A stretch of DNA of 54,526 nucleotides from Pseudomonadota bacterium (lineage in GTDB: Bacteria; Pseudomonadota; Gammaproteobacteria; Xanthomonadales; Rhodanobacteraceae), in NCBI GenBank assembly GCA_018241365.1, contig JAFEDX010000202.1, forward strand, positions 1-54,526. Direction: 5' to 3'. The notes under the pieces were generated by a model. That model was not told where the DNA came from and did not search any database. It saw nothing but the letters and a program-made list of their open reading frames with translations. The number at the start of each line of letters is the position of its first letter. Within the stretch, counting starts at the first letter, position 1. Positions 1 through 6,271 of the stretch are shown one piece after another. The translations under genes and the position numbers were made by a program.

Positions 1-4
1 CAAG

Positions 5-29
5 TGACCTGCCCCCAATTGCCGTACCA
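5..29 (+). repeat. Left terminal inverted repeat of the IS
   Basis: Starts TGACCTGCCCCC and ends GCCGTACCA. It pairs with the right end at 1228-1253, with one gap and a short mismatched centre. Only four bases of flanking DNA are visible to its left. Confidence 0.85.
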
Positions 30-59
30 CGGATAAGCAGGAAGTCCGTGGGTTGAAGG

Positions 60-929
60 TTACTGCATCGGTGCTTGGGTTTCGCTGTTGTTCGTCGCCT
101 CCTGTTGTTGTCGGTGGTTGGCTGCAAACTTCGCTGGTGGGATGCGGCCGCAGCTGCTGTGTGGCCGCACTTCGTTGTAGTCGCGTCGCCAGTTGGCGAT
201 GATGTCGCGGGACTGCGGCAACGAGGTGAACCAGTGTTCGTTGAGGCACTCGTCGCGGAACTTGCCGTTGAAGCTTTCGACGTAGCCGTTTTGCATCGGC
301 TTGCCGGGCTGGATCAGCAGGTGCCGAATGCCATGCTGTTGGGCCCACGCGATGAACGCCCGCGATGTGAACTCGGGGCCGTTGTCGGTGCGCACCGCAC
401 GCGGATAGCCGCGGAAGCAGGCTGCCTGGTCCAGTACCCGCGTGACGTACTTGCCGCTGATGCCATGGTCGACCGCGATGTCGACGCATTCGTGGGTAAA
501 GTCGTCGGCCACGGTCAGGCAACGGATGCGGCGAGCATTGGCCAACGCATCGGACACGAAGTCCATGCTCCAGACTTCGTTGGGTGATTCGGCGACCTGC
601 AACGGCTGGCGCAGCGCGGACGGGTACTTGGCCTTGCGGCGCTTGCGCACAGCGAGGTTGGCTTCGCGGTACAGCCGGTAGACGCGCTTGTGGTTCACAC
701 AGGGAAACTCCGGACGCAGCAGATCGCGCAGGCGGCGGTAACCAAACCTGCGCCGAGCCTGGGCCAGTTCGATCAACCGGCTAGACAAAGCCGTAGTCGC
801 CGCCGCTGCCGCCGGCGGATGACGGAATGCATCGCGTGACAGCCCCGCAAGTCGGCAGGCCCGGCGCTCGCTGACCAGCTCCAGCATGCGCCCAGCTGCC
901 GCGCGTCGTACGTGCGGGGCTAGTGTTTT
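60..929 (-). CDS. IS3-family transposase OrfB (DDE integrase domain)
   Basis: This is the catalytic half of the transposase, which cuts and joins DNA at the element ends. An N-terminal HTH-like part with RRFGYRRL is followed by the rve integrase core. The catalytic triad can be read as WSMDFV (Asp), RTDNGPEF (Asp) and NGYVESFNG (Glu). The C-terminus has the YNEVRPHSS motif common in IS3 OrfB. The frame is entered by -1 slippage on the AAAA run near 926-929. An independent ATG at 887 is also available. Length (about 290 codons from the slip site) is normal and no internal stop is seen. It lies in an IS that has cut a toxin gene. Confidence 0.93.
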   Translation of the reverse strand, partial: KTLAPHVRRAAAGRMLELVSERRACRLAGLSRDAFRHPPAAAAATTALSSRLIELAQARRRFGYRRLRDLLRPEFPCVNHKRVYRLYREANLAVRKRRKAKYPSALRQPLQVAESPNEVWSMDFVSDALANARRIRCLTVADDFTHECVDIAVDHGISGKYVTRVLDQAACFRGYPRAVRTDNGPEFTSRAFIAWAQQHGIRHLLIQPGKPMQNGYVESFNGKFRDECLNEHWFTSLPQSRDIIANWRRDYNEVRPHSSCGRIPPAKFAANHRQQQEATNNSETQAPMQ

Positions 930-1186
930 ACCCCGAAGCCGATCTTCAGCGCCTCGATGTCCAGGTGCGCTTCGGCCAGCAACTTCTTGAGTCGGCCGTT
1001 CTCGCCTTCCAGCGCCTTCAGGCGCTGGGCGTCCGCGCCGTCCATGCCGCCGTACTTCGCACGCCACTGATAGAACGTCGCCGGGCTGAAACCGTGCTGG
1101 CGACTCAACTCTGCAACCGCCATCCCCGCCTCAACCTGCTTGATGAATCCGATGATCTGCTCAGTCGTGAATCTGCTCTTGCGCAT
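920..1186 (-). CDS. IS3-family transposase OrfA (helix-turn-helix)
   Basis: An 88-residue DNA-binding half of the transposase that recognises the element ends. It starts at an ATG preceded by GAGAGGAC, a good ribosome site. The helix-turn-helix lies in the first 50 residues (EQIIGFIKQ, then [17 protein letters not shown]). A leucine-rich coiled segment follows ([18 protein letters not shown]), typical of IS3 OrfA. Its last codons read GTA AAA CAC TAG. The AAAA within them is the likely -1 slip site that fuses it to OrfB. Family assignment is secure; the exact IS name would need ISfinder. Confidence 0.93.
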   Translation of the reverse strand: MRKSRFTTEQIIGFIKQVEAGMAVAELSRQHGFSPATFYQWRAKYGGMDGADAQRLKALEGENGRLKKLLAEAHLDIEALKIGFGVKH

Positions 1187-1227
1187 GTCCGTCCTCTCTG
1201 GGTGAACGGACTTTACCTACTATCGGC

Positions 1228-1253
1228 TGGTACGGCTGGCGGGGGGCAGGTCA
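1228..1253 (-). repeat. Right terminal inverted repeat of the IS
   Basis: Read from the outside in on the minus strand it starts TGACCTGCCCCC and ends GCCGTACCA, matching the left end. It directly abuts the interrupted brnT reading frame. Confidence 0.85.
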
Positions 1254-1436
1254 GGTCCACACCAGCACAACCACCCGGCCATGCGCCCAGCCCAGGCTCA
1301 CCAATCGTTGCTCGCCGTAATCTTCCCGGTCGTCTTCGCGGGTGAGCATCGGGCCATCAAACGCTTCCATGCAACCCGCCAGGTCAACGCCGTGCTTGCG
1401 CAGGTTCTAGCGGCGTTTCGCGGGGTCGTGGCTCAT
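1254..1436 (-). pseudogene. brnT: BrnT-type toxin gene remnant (DUF497), cut by the IS
   Basis: Reading the minus strand from the ATG at 1436 gives MSHDPAKRR, a TAG stop (1407-1409), then in the same frame NLRKHGVDLAGCMEAFDG, MLTREDDRED, YGEQRLVSLGWAHG and RVVVLVWT, where the IS begins. This is the order of conserved blocks in BrnT toxins: the N-x-x-KHG block, F-D-x-P, R-x-D-Y-G-E-x-R and GxxxGRxxxLVWT. BrnT is a RelE-fold ribonuclease normally followed by the BrnA antitoxin gene. The gene is doubly dead: an amber at codon 10 and loss of the C-terminal third by the IS. Any brnA would lie left of the IS, outside the window. It runs opposite to the other cassette genes. Confidence 0.75.
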
Positions 1437-1489
1437 GCGTATTTATCGTATATGCACTAATTGCGGGTTGCAAGCTCAAAGCAGGCGTG

Positions 1490-1553
1490 GGCCAACATCT
1501 CGGTCAGCCCGACGCTCGCCTGCGGCTCGCGCCGGTTAACTCGAGCGTCATGC
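1490..1553 (+). repeat. attC-like site A (3' of the brnT cassette)
   Basis: The left end is GGCCAAC followed by ATCTCGGTCAGCCCGACGC. The right arm is GCGCCGGTTAACTCGAGCGT, ending in GTCATGC. Perfect 8-bp arms GACGCTCG/CGAGCGTC lie inside. The left arm is nearly identical to that of the site at 3167. The terminal R'' and R' boxes pair poorly. Confidence 0.6.
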
Positions 1554-1575
1554 TGCAGGGCCACCGGCCCAGCAC

Positions 1576-1610
1576 TTGACAGTCCATATTTGTTCTAGCC
1601 ACAATGTGGC
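1576..1610 (+). promoter_or_regulatory. Putative higBA promoter and operator
   Basis: TTGACA (1576-1581) is followed after 18 bp by CACAAT, a plausible -35/-10 pair. The -10 lies in GCCACAATGTGGC (1598-1610), an inverted repeat (GCCACA/TGTGGC) that ends one base before the toxin ATG. Such placement suits autorepression by the HTH antitoxin, alone or with toxin. A start this close to the -10 would give a nearly leaderless mRNA. The assignment is by pattern only. Confidence 0.5.
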
Positions 1611-1898
1611 ATGTGGGCGATTCTTGAATCCCGCCAAGCCGACAAAGAGCTTTCTTCGGGGCGTGTGCCGGTCGAGATCCTGAAGCGTTACGAGAAATGG
1701 AAAGACATAGCCATGCTCTCGGGCCCGCAAGGCCTCCGCGCCATCAGGGGCTTCCACGATGAGGCGCTGCACGGAGACCAAAAGGGCTTCAGGTCGTCTC
1801 GCCTGAACGAGCAGTGGCGTGTCATCTACTCCGTGGCGGCTGATGTCATGACAGTTCAGGTGGTTCGCATCACGCCACATGACTATCGGAGGCGCTGA
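1611..1898 (+). CDS. higB: HigB/RelE-family toxin (mRNA interferase)
   Basis: A 95-residue RelE-superfamily toxin, expected to cleave mRNA at the ribosome. The C-terminal half carries the HigB-like blocks IRGFHDEALHGDQKG, RSSRLNEQWRVIY and ITPHDYRRR, with the basic and aromatic residues used for RNA binding and cleavage. The first part (ILKRYEKWKDI) is the usual helical region. It is followed one base later by its antitoxin gene, giving the toxin-first order of higBA loci. No strong ribosome site precedes the ATG. It fills, with higA, one attC-bounded cassette. Toxin-antitoxin cassettes are common in chromosomal integrons and are thought to stabilise them. Confidence 0.85.
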   Translation: MWAILESRQADKELSSGRVPVEILKRYEKWKDIAMLSGPQGLRAIRGFHDEALHGDQKGFRSSRLNEQWRVIYSVAADVMTVQVVRITPHDYRRR

Positions 1899-1899
1899 A

Positions 1900-2154
1900 A
1901 TGCGCAAGTTCGTTCCTGCCCAAAAGCGCGTCGACGTCAGTCCTGGCGAGTCGGTGCGTATCATTCGCGAGCTGCAGGGGCTCAGTCAAACGCAGCTCTC
2001 GGCGCTTTGCGGCATTCCGCAAACCACCATTTCGAGCATCGAGAACAGCCGGGTCAATCTTGGCGTTGAGCGCGCCAAGGTATTGGCAACTGCTTTGCAT
2101 TGCCATCCTGCCGTGCTCGTCTTTCCGGGTTGGCAGCTTGAGTCTGCCGCGTAG
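1900..2154 (+). CDS. higA: HigA-like antitoxin, XRE-family HTH
   Basis: An 84-residue antitoxin. The start is taken as the ATG one base after the toxin stop, because GGAGG at 1888-1892 sits 7 bases before it; the in-frame ATG at 1879 has no such site. Residues 20-75 form an XRE helix-turn-helix: IIRELQGLSQTQLSALCG, then IPQTTISSIENSRVNLG. It should bind and neutralise the upstream toxin and repress the promoter, probably at the palindrome 1598-1610. The last codons run into the left end of the attC site at 2142. The cassette is intact, unlike the neighbouring brnT remnant. Confidence 0.85.
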   Translation: MRKFVPAQKRVDVSPGESVRIIRELQGLSQTQLSALCGIPQTTISSIENSRVNLGVERAKVLATALHCHPAVLVFPGWQLESAA

Positions 2155-2220
2155 CAACTCGATCAACCGGACGCAAATCCCGCTACACGGCTCTTGTGTC
2201 GCTTACCTCAGGCGTCAGAC
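2142..2220 (+). repeat. attC-like site B (3' of higBA)
   Basis: The left arm is CAACTCGATCAACCGGACGC. The right arm is GTGTCGCTTACCTCAGGCGTC, ending in R' box GTCAGAC. GTCTGCC at 2142 is a 6/7 complement of that box. It overlaps the last codons of the antitoxin. The left arm matches the site at 3167 over TCRATCAACCGGACGC-like sequence. Confidence 0.68.
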
Positions 2221-2304
2221 CTCACAGAAACACGCCGTACCGTTCCGCAACCTCGATGTGGCCACCACGACTGCCGTACGCAGGCACAGTCCAAGGAGCA
2301 ATCC

Positions 2305-2712
2305 ATGAGCACTCCGGCAGCGAATGACACTCCCGAATCCAGGAAGGCAGTGTTCCGCAGGCTGGTCGACATCTATGCAACTGGCAACCTTTCCGCGCTG
2401 GATGAAGTGATTGCCCCCGACTATGTTGGTCACGCGTCTGCAGGTGACCGTGATTTCGAAGGGTTCCGCCAGAGCATTCTGTACTTTCACAACCTCTTCA
2501 TCTACGGCGAGGACTCGTTCCAGGTCAACGACCAGTTTGTCGAGGGCGAGAAGGTTGCCACGCGCATGACGGCGCACGTCAAGGTACGCGCGACCGGAGA
2601 ACCGATTACGCTCATCGGCATCAATCTGGCGCGCATCGAGAACGGCAAGATCGTAGAAGAGTGGAACACGTGGGAACAGCTTCAGCCCCCCGGGGCACGA
2701 CAGCAGCAGTGA
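2305..2712 (+). CDS. SnoaL-like (NTF2 fold) polyketide cyclase/isomerase family protein
   Basis: A 135-residue protein of the SnoaL-like ester cyclase group. Family blocks are ESRKAVFRRLVDIYATGN, IAPDYVGH, GFRQSILYFHNLF, and the final RIENGKIVEEWNTWEQLQ, which is very typical of SnoaL ester cyclases. No signal peptide is seen, so it is likely cytoplasmic. The start is the ATG after AAGGAGCAATCC, a strong ribosome site. A four-helix membrane protein gene follows 37 bp later in the same cassette, which suggests co-transcription. The true substrate is unknown; most members of this fold are uncharacterised. Confidence 0.8.
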   Translation: MSTPAANDTPESRKAVFRRLVDIYATGNLSALDEVIAPDYVGHASAGDRDFEGFRQSILYFHNLFIYGEDSFQVNDQFVEGEKVATRMTAHVKVRATGEPITLIGINLARIENGKIVEEWNTWEQLQPPGARQQQ

Positions 2713-2749
2713 GGCCTGACGTTGGCCCTTTGGGCAAGGGAGGTGGGTC

Positions 2750-3172
2750 GTGGGTGATTCGATTCCTTGGCGCATCCTTCGCTATTTGTACGCCGCGTAC
2801 TATCTGTTCGTCGGCGTCTATCTCGCGTTGTCGCTTGCGGGCGTCATCGCGCCACCGCATCCCAAAGTGAGCGCCGCGTCGGCGGCTTTTCAGGGTGCCT
2901 TGGGCAAAACGGGCTTTATGTTCCCCCTGCTTGCGTTCACCTACATGGCATCGGCTTGTGCGCTGTGTTTTCACCGCACTGCACCGCTTGGCTTGGTACT
3001 CCTGGCGCCGGTTGCAATCATCATCTTCTTCACCGACACGCTGCTCGACACTGCCTGGCTGTTCGGCACGCTTAATTTGGTGGTCCTGGCAGCATTGGCC
3101 TGGCATTTCCGGTCCGCGTATCGTCCACTTTTCTCTTATTCGGCAGGGTCGCGAAGTGCAGCTCGGGCCTGA
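2750..3172 (+). CDS. Small four-helix membrane protein, function unknown
   Basis: A 140-residue hydrophobic protein with about four transmembrane helices: near residues 10-32 (LRYLYAAYYLFVGVYLALSL), 55-75, 80-100 and 105-122. It starts at a GTG preceded by GGGAGGTGG. The second helix region begins at GFMFPLLAFTYMASACALCF. I do not recognise a family with certainty; its size and topology resemble DoxX-like or DUF4345-like proteins, but no diagnostic residue is seen. It shares a cassette with the SnoaL-like gene. Its stop codon lies inside the left box of the attC site at 3167, so the recombination site trims the gene very tightly. Confidence 0.7.
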   Translation: MGDSIPWRILRYLYAAYYLFVGVYLALSLAGVIAPPHPKVSAASAAFQGALGKTGFMFPLLAFTYMASACALCFHRTAPLGLVLLAPVAIIIFFTDTLLDTAWLFGTLNLVVLAALAWHFRSAYRPLFSYSAGSRSAARA

Positions 3173-3236
3173 CATCTCGGTCAACCGGACGCGCGCCCCG
3201 CTGCGCGGGTTGCGTCGCTGAATCCAGGCGTCGGCG
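3167..3236 (+). repeat. attC-like site C (3' of the SnoaL/membrane protein cassette)
   Basis: The left box GCCTGAC is followed by ATCTCGGTCAACCGGACGC. A GC-rich loop (CCCGCTGCGCGGG) follows, then GCGTCGCTGAATCCAGGCGTCGGC. The GAC/GTC core triplets of the two outer boxes complement each other. One of the best-formed sites of the array. Confidence 0.75.
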
Positions 3237-3269
3237 CCCCCATGCGGATCCACGTTCGGAGGCAGCAAC

Positions 3270-4094
3270 ATGCCTATCGCGCTTACCGTCTTCCAGGGCC
3301 GCGCAGGCGATCACAACGACCTCGCCATGCCGGGGGCGCAATCGATTGGCGCTCACCTGGCTCGCCTGCTCGGACTTGAGGCTACTTGCATCGGAACCCC
3401 GGAAAAGTCGCTCAACACCGGTTGGCGGATCGAACTTGATCACGCAATGCCGGCTCTCCGTGATGTGCAGGAGAGATTCGAGGAGATCTTTGCCCGTGGT
3501 CTGCGCCCTCTCTCGGCGACGAGTCGTTGTGCTGTCTCCATCGCAACATTGCCTGTCGTGGCAAGGCACCGGAAAGACGCCTGCGTTGTCTGGTTTGACT
3601 CGCATGCGGACTTGAACACACCAGAGTCTTCAACCACTGGCTACCTGGGTGGCTTGGCGTTGTCCGGGCCTGTCGGGCTCTGGAACACGGGCTTCGGTTC
3701 CGGACTCGACCTTGGCAACGTGATCCTCGTGGGCCAACGCGATCTGGATCCTTTCGAAGTGGACCTGATCAATTCCGGCAAGGTGCGTCATATCAAACCA
3801 GGCCCCGATCTTGCTGCCGTGCTAGAGGGTGCGATTGCGGGACGGCCCGTGTACATGCATCTCGACTGTGACGTACTCAATCCCGGCATCGTTCCCACGG
3901 ACTACGTCCACCCTGACGGACTCTCGCTTGATGACCTGAAAGGCGCGTGTGCGGCAATGGCAAGAAGTGAAGTGATCGGCGCAGAAATCGCGGAGTTCCA
4001 GAATTCCTGGAGCCCGGACGGAGCCCCTGTTTCTCCTGCTCCACTACTCGATGCACTGGCCCCGATCATCAACAGCTTGAGGTACGGGCGCTGA
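3270..4094 (+). CDS. Arginase/agmatinase-superfamily protein
   Basis: A 274-residue ureohydrolase-fold protein, expected to use a binuclear Mn centre. The metal motifs WFDSHADLNTPES (the D-x-H-x-D block, about residue 110) and HLDCDVLNPGIVP (the D-x-D block, about residue 200) are clear. The usual first motif GGDHS is replaced by TSRCAVS, so the histidine that completes the Mn site in true arginases is missing; a GGDC-type variant is known in uncharacterised members. The end (AEFQNSW) carries an acidic residue near the usual active-site Glu. The start ATG follows GGAGGCAGCAAC. It is a single-gene cassette. The substrate cannot be told from sequence. Confidence 0.82.
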   Translation: MPIALTVFQGRAGDHNDLAMPGAQSIGAHLARLLGLEATCIGTPEKSLNTGWRIELDHAMPALRDVQERFEEIFARGLRPLSATSRCAVSIATLPVVARHRKDACVVWFDSHADLNTPESSTTGYLGGLALSGPVGLWNTGFGSGLDLGNVILVGQRDLDPFEVDLINSGKVRHIKPGPDLAAVLEGAIAGRPVYMHLDCDVLNPGIVPTDYVHPDGLSLDDLKGACAAMARSEVIGAEIAEFQNSWSPDGAPVSPAPLLDALAPIINSLRYGR

Positions 4095-4103
4095 TCACTT
4101 CCG

Positions 4104-4166
4104 CGGCGTGATCCTTCGATCATTCCGTCATTTCGCTCTTCGGTTGCAGTGCGGATTCACGCCGGT
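4104..4166 (+). repeat. Degenerate attC-like site D (3' of the arginase-like gene)
   Basis: Perfect 8-bp outer arms CGGCGTGA (4104-4111) and TCACGCCG (4157-4164) enclose about 45 bp. The right arm GCGGATTCACGCCGGTC resembles the right arm of the site at 6263 with a short deletion. It sits where an attC is expected, just after the gene stop, but the GGACGC block is not recognisable. Confidence 0.38.
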
Positions 4167-4504
4167 CGAATGCGTCGCGAGGGCGATTCGGCCCGGGTGA
4201 ATCCGAAGCCGCGCAGGCACCATGGCCTTGCGGAACAAGACGGCGATCGTCAGCGGAGCGGGCGCTGCCCAGGGCAGGACTGGTCTCGAGCGTCAACCGG
4301 CCCGTCGCAGGACCGACAACGCGCACATGGAGTCCTGGAACAAGTCGATGAAGCCGGACATGCATCACCGGCAACGCTTCAGCAGCGACCACGCGCTGGG
4401 CTCGGCCCCGCATGGCTTCAAGATTTCTACAACCGCCATCGCTTGCACCCATAATGGGGTATCGTTCGCCAGCGGAGTCCAAATCCAATGCACCGGATCA
4501 CCAG
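4167..4504 (+). other. Cassette-sized segment without a clear intact gene; possible dehydrogenase remnant
   Basis: Between two attC-like sites, this 340-bp stretch has an ATG at 4222 whose frame begins [18 protein letters not shown]. That resembles the N-terminal Rossmann nucleotide loop of short-chain dehydrogenases (K-x-A-I-V-T-G-A-G). After about 25 residues the likeness is lost and the frame runs on through the next attC without family features. It could be a decayed dehydrogenase or a fused fragment. No good alternative gene is seen on either strand. Confidence in the dehydrogenase reading is low. Confidence 0.3.
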
Positions 4505-4577
4505 TGCCCACTTTTGCGCACGCACTCTCCGCAAACCCCGCTATGCGGACTCGCGCCGTTAAATTCCGGCGTTGGGC
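4505..4577 (+). repeat. attC-like site E (canonical GTTGGGC end)
   Basis: The left box GCCCAC (one base short of GCCCAAC) starts the site. The right arm is GCGCCGTTAAATTCCGGCG, ending in GTTGGGC (4571-4577), which fits the R' consensus GTTRRRY exactly. The arms GCCCA/TGGGC pair. CGCAAACCCCGCTATGCGG forms the central loop. This is the only site in the array with the canonical GTT core. Confidence 0.75.
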
Positions 4578-4601
4578 CACGCCCACAAACAGGTCAATCC
4601 C

Positions 4602-4957
4602 ATGCTCACAGGTTCATGCCACTGCGGGCAGTGAAGATCCAGGTCCCGCTCAAACCGAGGACCCTGACCCGCTGCAACTGCTCGATCTGCCGTCGGCACG
4701 CGGGGCTCTGGGGCTACTACGATAAAAGTGAAGTTCAGGGCCTTGCTCGCAAAGGCGCTCTGGATCGTTACGTCTGGGGCGACAAGTGCCTTGCGCTTTG
4801 CAGATGCGCTACCTGCGGCTGCGTGACCCACTGGGAACCCGTCGGCCGCGCCAGCAAACGGATGGGCGTCAACTTCCGCAACTTCGAGCCGTCCGTGATC
4901 GAGTCAACTCGAATCCGGAGACTTGATGGCGCCGATACCTGGAAGTTCCTGGACTAA
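4602..4957 (+). pseudogene. GFA-family zinc protein (glutathione-dependent formaldehyde-activating like), frameshifted
   Basis: GFA/CENP-V fold proteins bind zinc through CxC, CxxC and a CxxC near the middle. From the ATG at 4602 the frame reads MLTGSCHCG, the conserved N-terminus, then runs into a stop. The next frame carries [27 protein letters not shown] and CRCATCGCVTHWEP to the stop at 4957. Joining CHCG to AVKI restores the family pattern and needs one extra base in the GGG run at 4626-4628. As written, the CxC zinc ligands are lost, or the protein starts at the inner ATG near 4615 without them. It could be a real mutation or a base-call error. Single-gene cassette. Confidence 0.75.
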
Positions 4958-4990
4958 ACGGTGCACCGGCCCTGCGGTGGCGCGTGTGCG

Positions 4991-5049
4991 GCCCGACGAC
5001 TCATTCACGCGGACGCGCTGCGTGCGCCGCTGAATTCGGGCCTCAGGTC
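4991..5049 (+). repeat. attC-like site F (3' of the GFA gene)
   Basis: The left box GCCCGAC is followed by GACTCATTCACGCGGACGC. The loop GCTGCGTGC comes next, then GCCGCTGAATTCGGGCCTCAGGT. It matches the attC arms over both halves, but the R' box (CTCAGGT) has lost the conserved G of the cleavage triplet, so it may be inactive. Confidence 0.68.
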
Positions 5050-5131
5050 GCACGGAACCCCTTTCCGTTCGTCGGGGCTTTGGCTACCATCCATACTGCT
5101 TGAAACACTCAGGGCAGTCGGGGAGGACTGT

Positions 5132-5608
5132 GTGAGGACATCATCGATACGACTATCCATGCTCTTCGCGGCCCTGTGCGTGCTCCTGGCGCCGACCAGT
5201 CATTCCAGGGAGAGCAACGCGATTGCCGGGGCGCGCCAGACCATCTCGAATTTTGAGCGCGCGTGGAACAGCCACGACATGGCCCTGTTCGCAAGCCTGT
5301 TTGCCGACGACGCCGACTTCGTAAACATCGAAGGGACGCGCTGGCGAGGACGCGCGGCGATCGTGGACGCGCACACATTCGTGCACAAGACCATCTTCAA
5401 GCAAAGCCGGCTGACCATCGACGACACGACGTTCAAGCAACTGAGTCCGGACATTGTCGTGGCGAGAACCACCTTGCACATCGAAGGCCAGACAACCATG
5501 CAAGGGGAGCCCGTGCCTGGTCGCAAGGCTATCCTCACCAACGTGCTTGTGCACTCTGGTTCAACCTGGAAAATCGTGGTCACGCAGAACACGCTCATCG
5601 ATTCCTGA
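5132..5608 (+). CDS. Secreted DUF4440/SgcJ-EcaC family protein (NTF2 fold)
   Basis: A 158-residue protein with an N-terminal signal peptide (SIRLSMLFAALCVLLAPT) and an NTF2-like domain. Family landmarks are ISNFERAWNSHDMALFASLFADDADFVN, GTRWRGRAAI, and the C-terminal GSTWKIVVTQNT, a typical SgcJ/EcaC end. It is predicted to be exported. The start is a GTG preceded by GGGGAGGACT; an inner ATG at 5159 would shorten the signal peptide. Single-gene cassette between attC-like sites. The enzymatic role is unknown; annotated names for this family are historical. Confidence 0.8.
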   Translation: MRTSSIRLSMLFAALCVLLAPTSHSRESNAIAGARQTISNFERAWNSHDMALFASLFADDADFVNIEGTRWRGRAAIVDAHTFVHKTIFKQSRLTIDDTTFKQLSPDIVVARTTLHIEGQTTMQGEPVPGRKAILTNVLVHSGSTWKIVVTQNTLIDS

Positions 5609-5614
5609 GGCGCG

Positions 5615-5693
5615 ATCTGACTTCTCGCTCAAGCAAGCGGGATGGTTCCTGCGGTTCAGCTGGACACCCTGACCTGACTTTCAGGAGTGTCCC
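5615..5693 (+). repeat. attC-like site G (3' of the first DUF4440 gene), degenerate
   Basis: The left box ATCTGAC is followed by TTCTCGCTCAAGCAAGCGG, matching the left arm of site C. The right arm CCTGACTTTCAGGAGTGTCCC is a diverged form of the GCTGAATTCAGGCGTTGGGC pattern. The position after the stop codon fits a cassette end. Confidence 0.5.
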
Positions 5694-5773
5694 GTGCCCA
5701 ACCCGGTCCCTCCAGCTCGTATCACTCGGACTCAAGCGGCACCGGAATGGCCCCTTACGCAACCCGGAGAGCA

Positions 5774-6271
5774 ATGATGATGACGTCTCGTTACGCAATG
5801 TTCGCGGCAATAGTGCTCGCTTTTATCGCCCCCGCGGTCGCGATCGCGGCCTCACCCGACTGCCAGTCGCACAAGGAAGCCGAACGCTACATCGCTGCCA
5901 GTGAAGCCGAGTGGGCCGCAAGCGTGCCGACGAACGACTCATCGGTCGTGAAGCGCATCCTTGCCGATGACGTTGTCTGGGTCCTCGACGGCGACGTGGT
6001 AGACAAGCGCGCCGCCATCCGCGGGGCGGAAGAAGGTCCGGGCGACTTCGTTGCCAACCATCTCCTGTACGCACACGTGCGCATATTCGGCGACATGGCC
6101 GTCGTCCAGGGCAGCGAAGCCTGGGAGAAAAAGGGTGGCGACAAGGGACGTTTCGTGTGGACCGACACCTGGCTGTGCCGGAATGGGCAGTGGCAGATCA
6201 TCGCGGCCGAAGATGTTTCCGTGCCTGAGGCTGGCGAACCGGCAAGTCCTGCCAGCAACACCGATGCCTGA
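5774..6271 (+). CDS. Second secreted DUF4440 (NTF2 fold) protein
   Basis: A 165-residue protein. The start is the first of two adjacent ATGs after GGAGAGCA. A signal peptide is evident (MFAAIVLAFIAPAVAIAAS), ending near residue 24. The NTF2-like domain shows EAEWAASVPTNDSSVVKRIL, DDVVWVLDGDVVDKRAAI and the end RNGQWQIIAAEDVSV. This is the SnoaL_3/DUF4440 pattern. It differs strongly from the first DUF4440 cassette, so it is not a recent duplicate. Its TGA stop lies inside the left box of the attC site at 6263. Function unknown; an exported small-molecule binding or isomerase role is only inferred from fold. Confidence 0.78.
   Translation: MMMTSRYAMFAAIVLAFIAPAVAIAASPDCQSHKEAERYIAASEAEWAASVPTNDSSVVKRILADDVVWVLDGDVVDKRAAIRGAEEGPGDFVANHLLYAHVRIFGDMAVVQGSEAWEKKGGDKGRFVWTDTWLCRNGQWQIIAAEDVSVPEAGEPASPASNTDA

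Larger units (their letters stand above)
5..1253 (-). mobile_element. IS3-family insertion sequence (IS407-like group)
   Basis: A complete element of about 1.25 kb. It has imperfect terminal inverted repeats that both begin TGACCTGCCCCC read inward and both contain GCCGTACCA. It carries two overlapping minus-strand frames, orfA (helix-turn-helix) and orfB (DDE integrase). The frames overlap in the -1 register at an AAAA run (926-929), the usual arrangement for making an OrfAB transposase by frameshift. Both frames are open, so the element may be active. The bases just outside (CAAG on the left, GGTC on the right) do not form a target duplication. The group assignment is from the protein pattern only. 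Confidence 0.92.

Noticed and set aside
1611-1898. Integron integrase within the window
   Set aside because: No frame on either strand shows a tyrosine recombinase domain; the genes in this region are toxin, antitoxin and small enzymes.
4120-4488. Minus-strand 122-codon frame as a cassette gene
   Set aside because: No recognisable motif or ribosome site, and it runs across a probable attC site.
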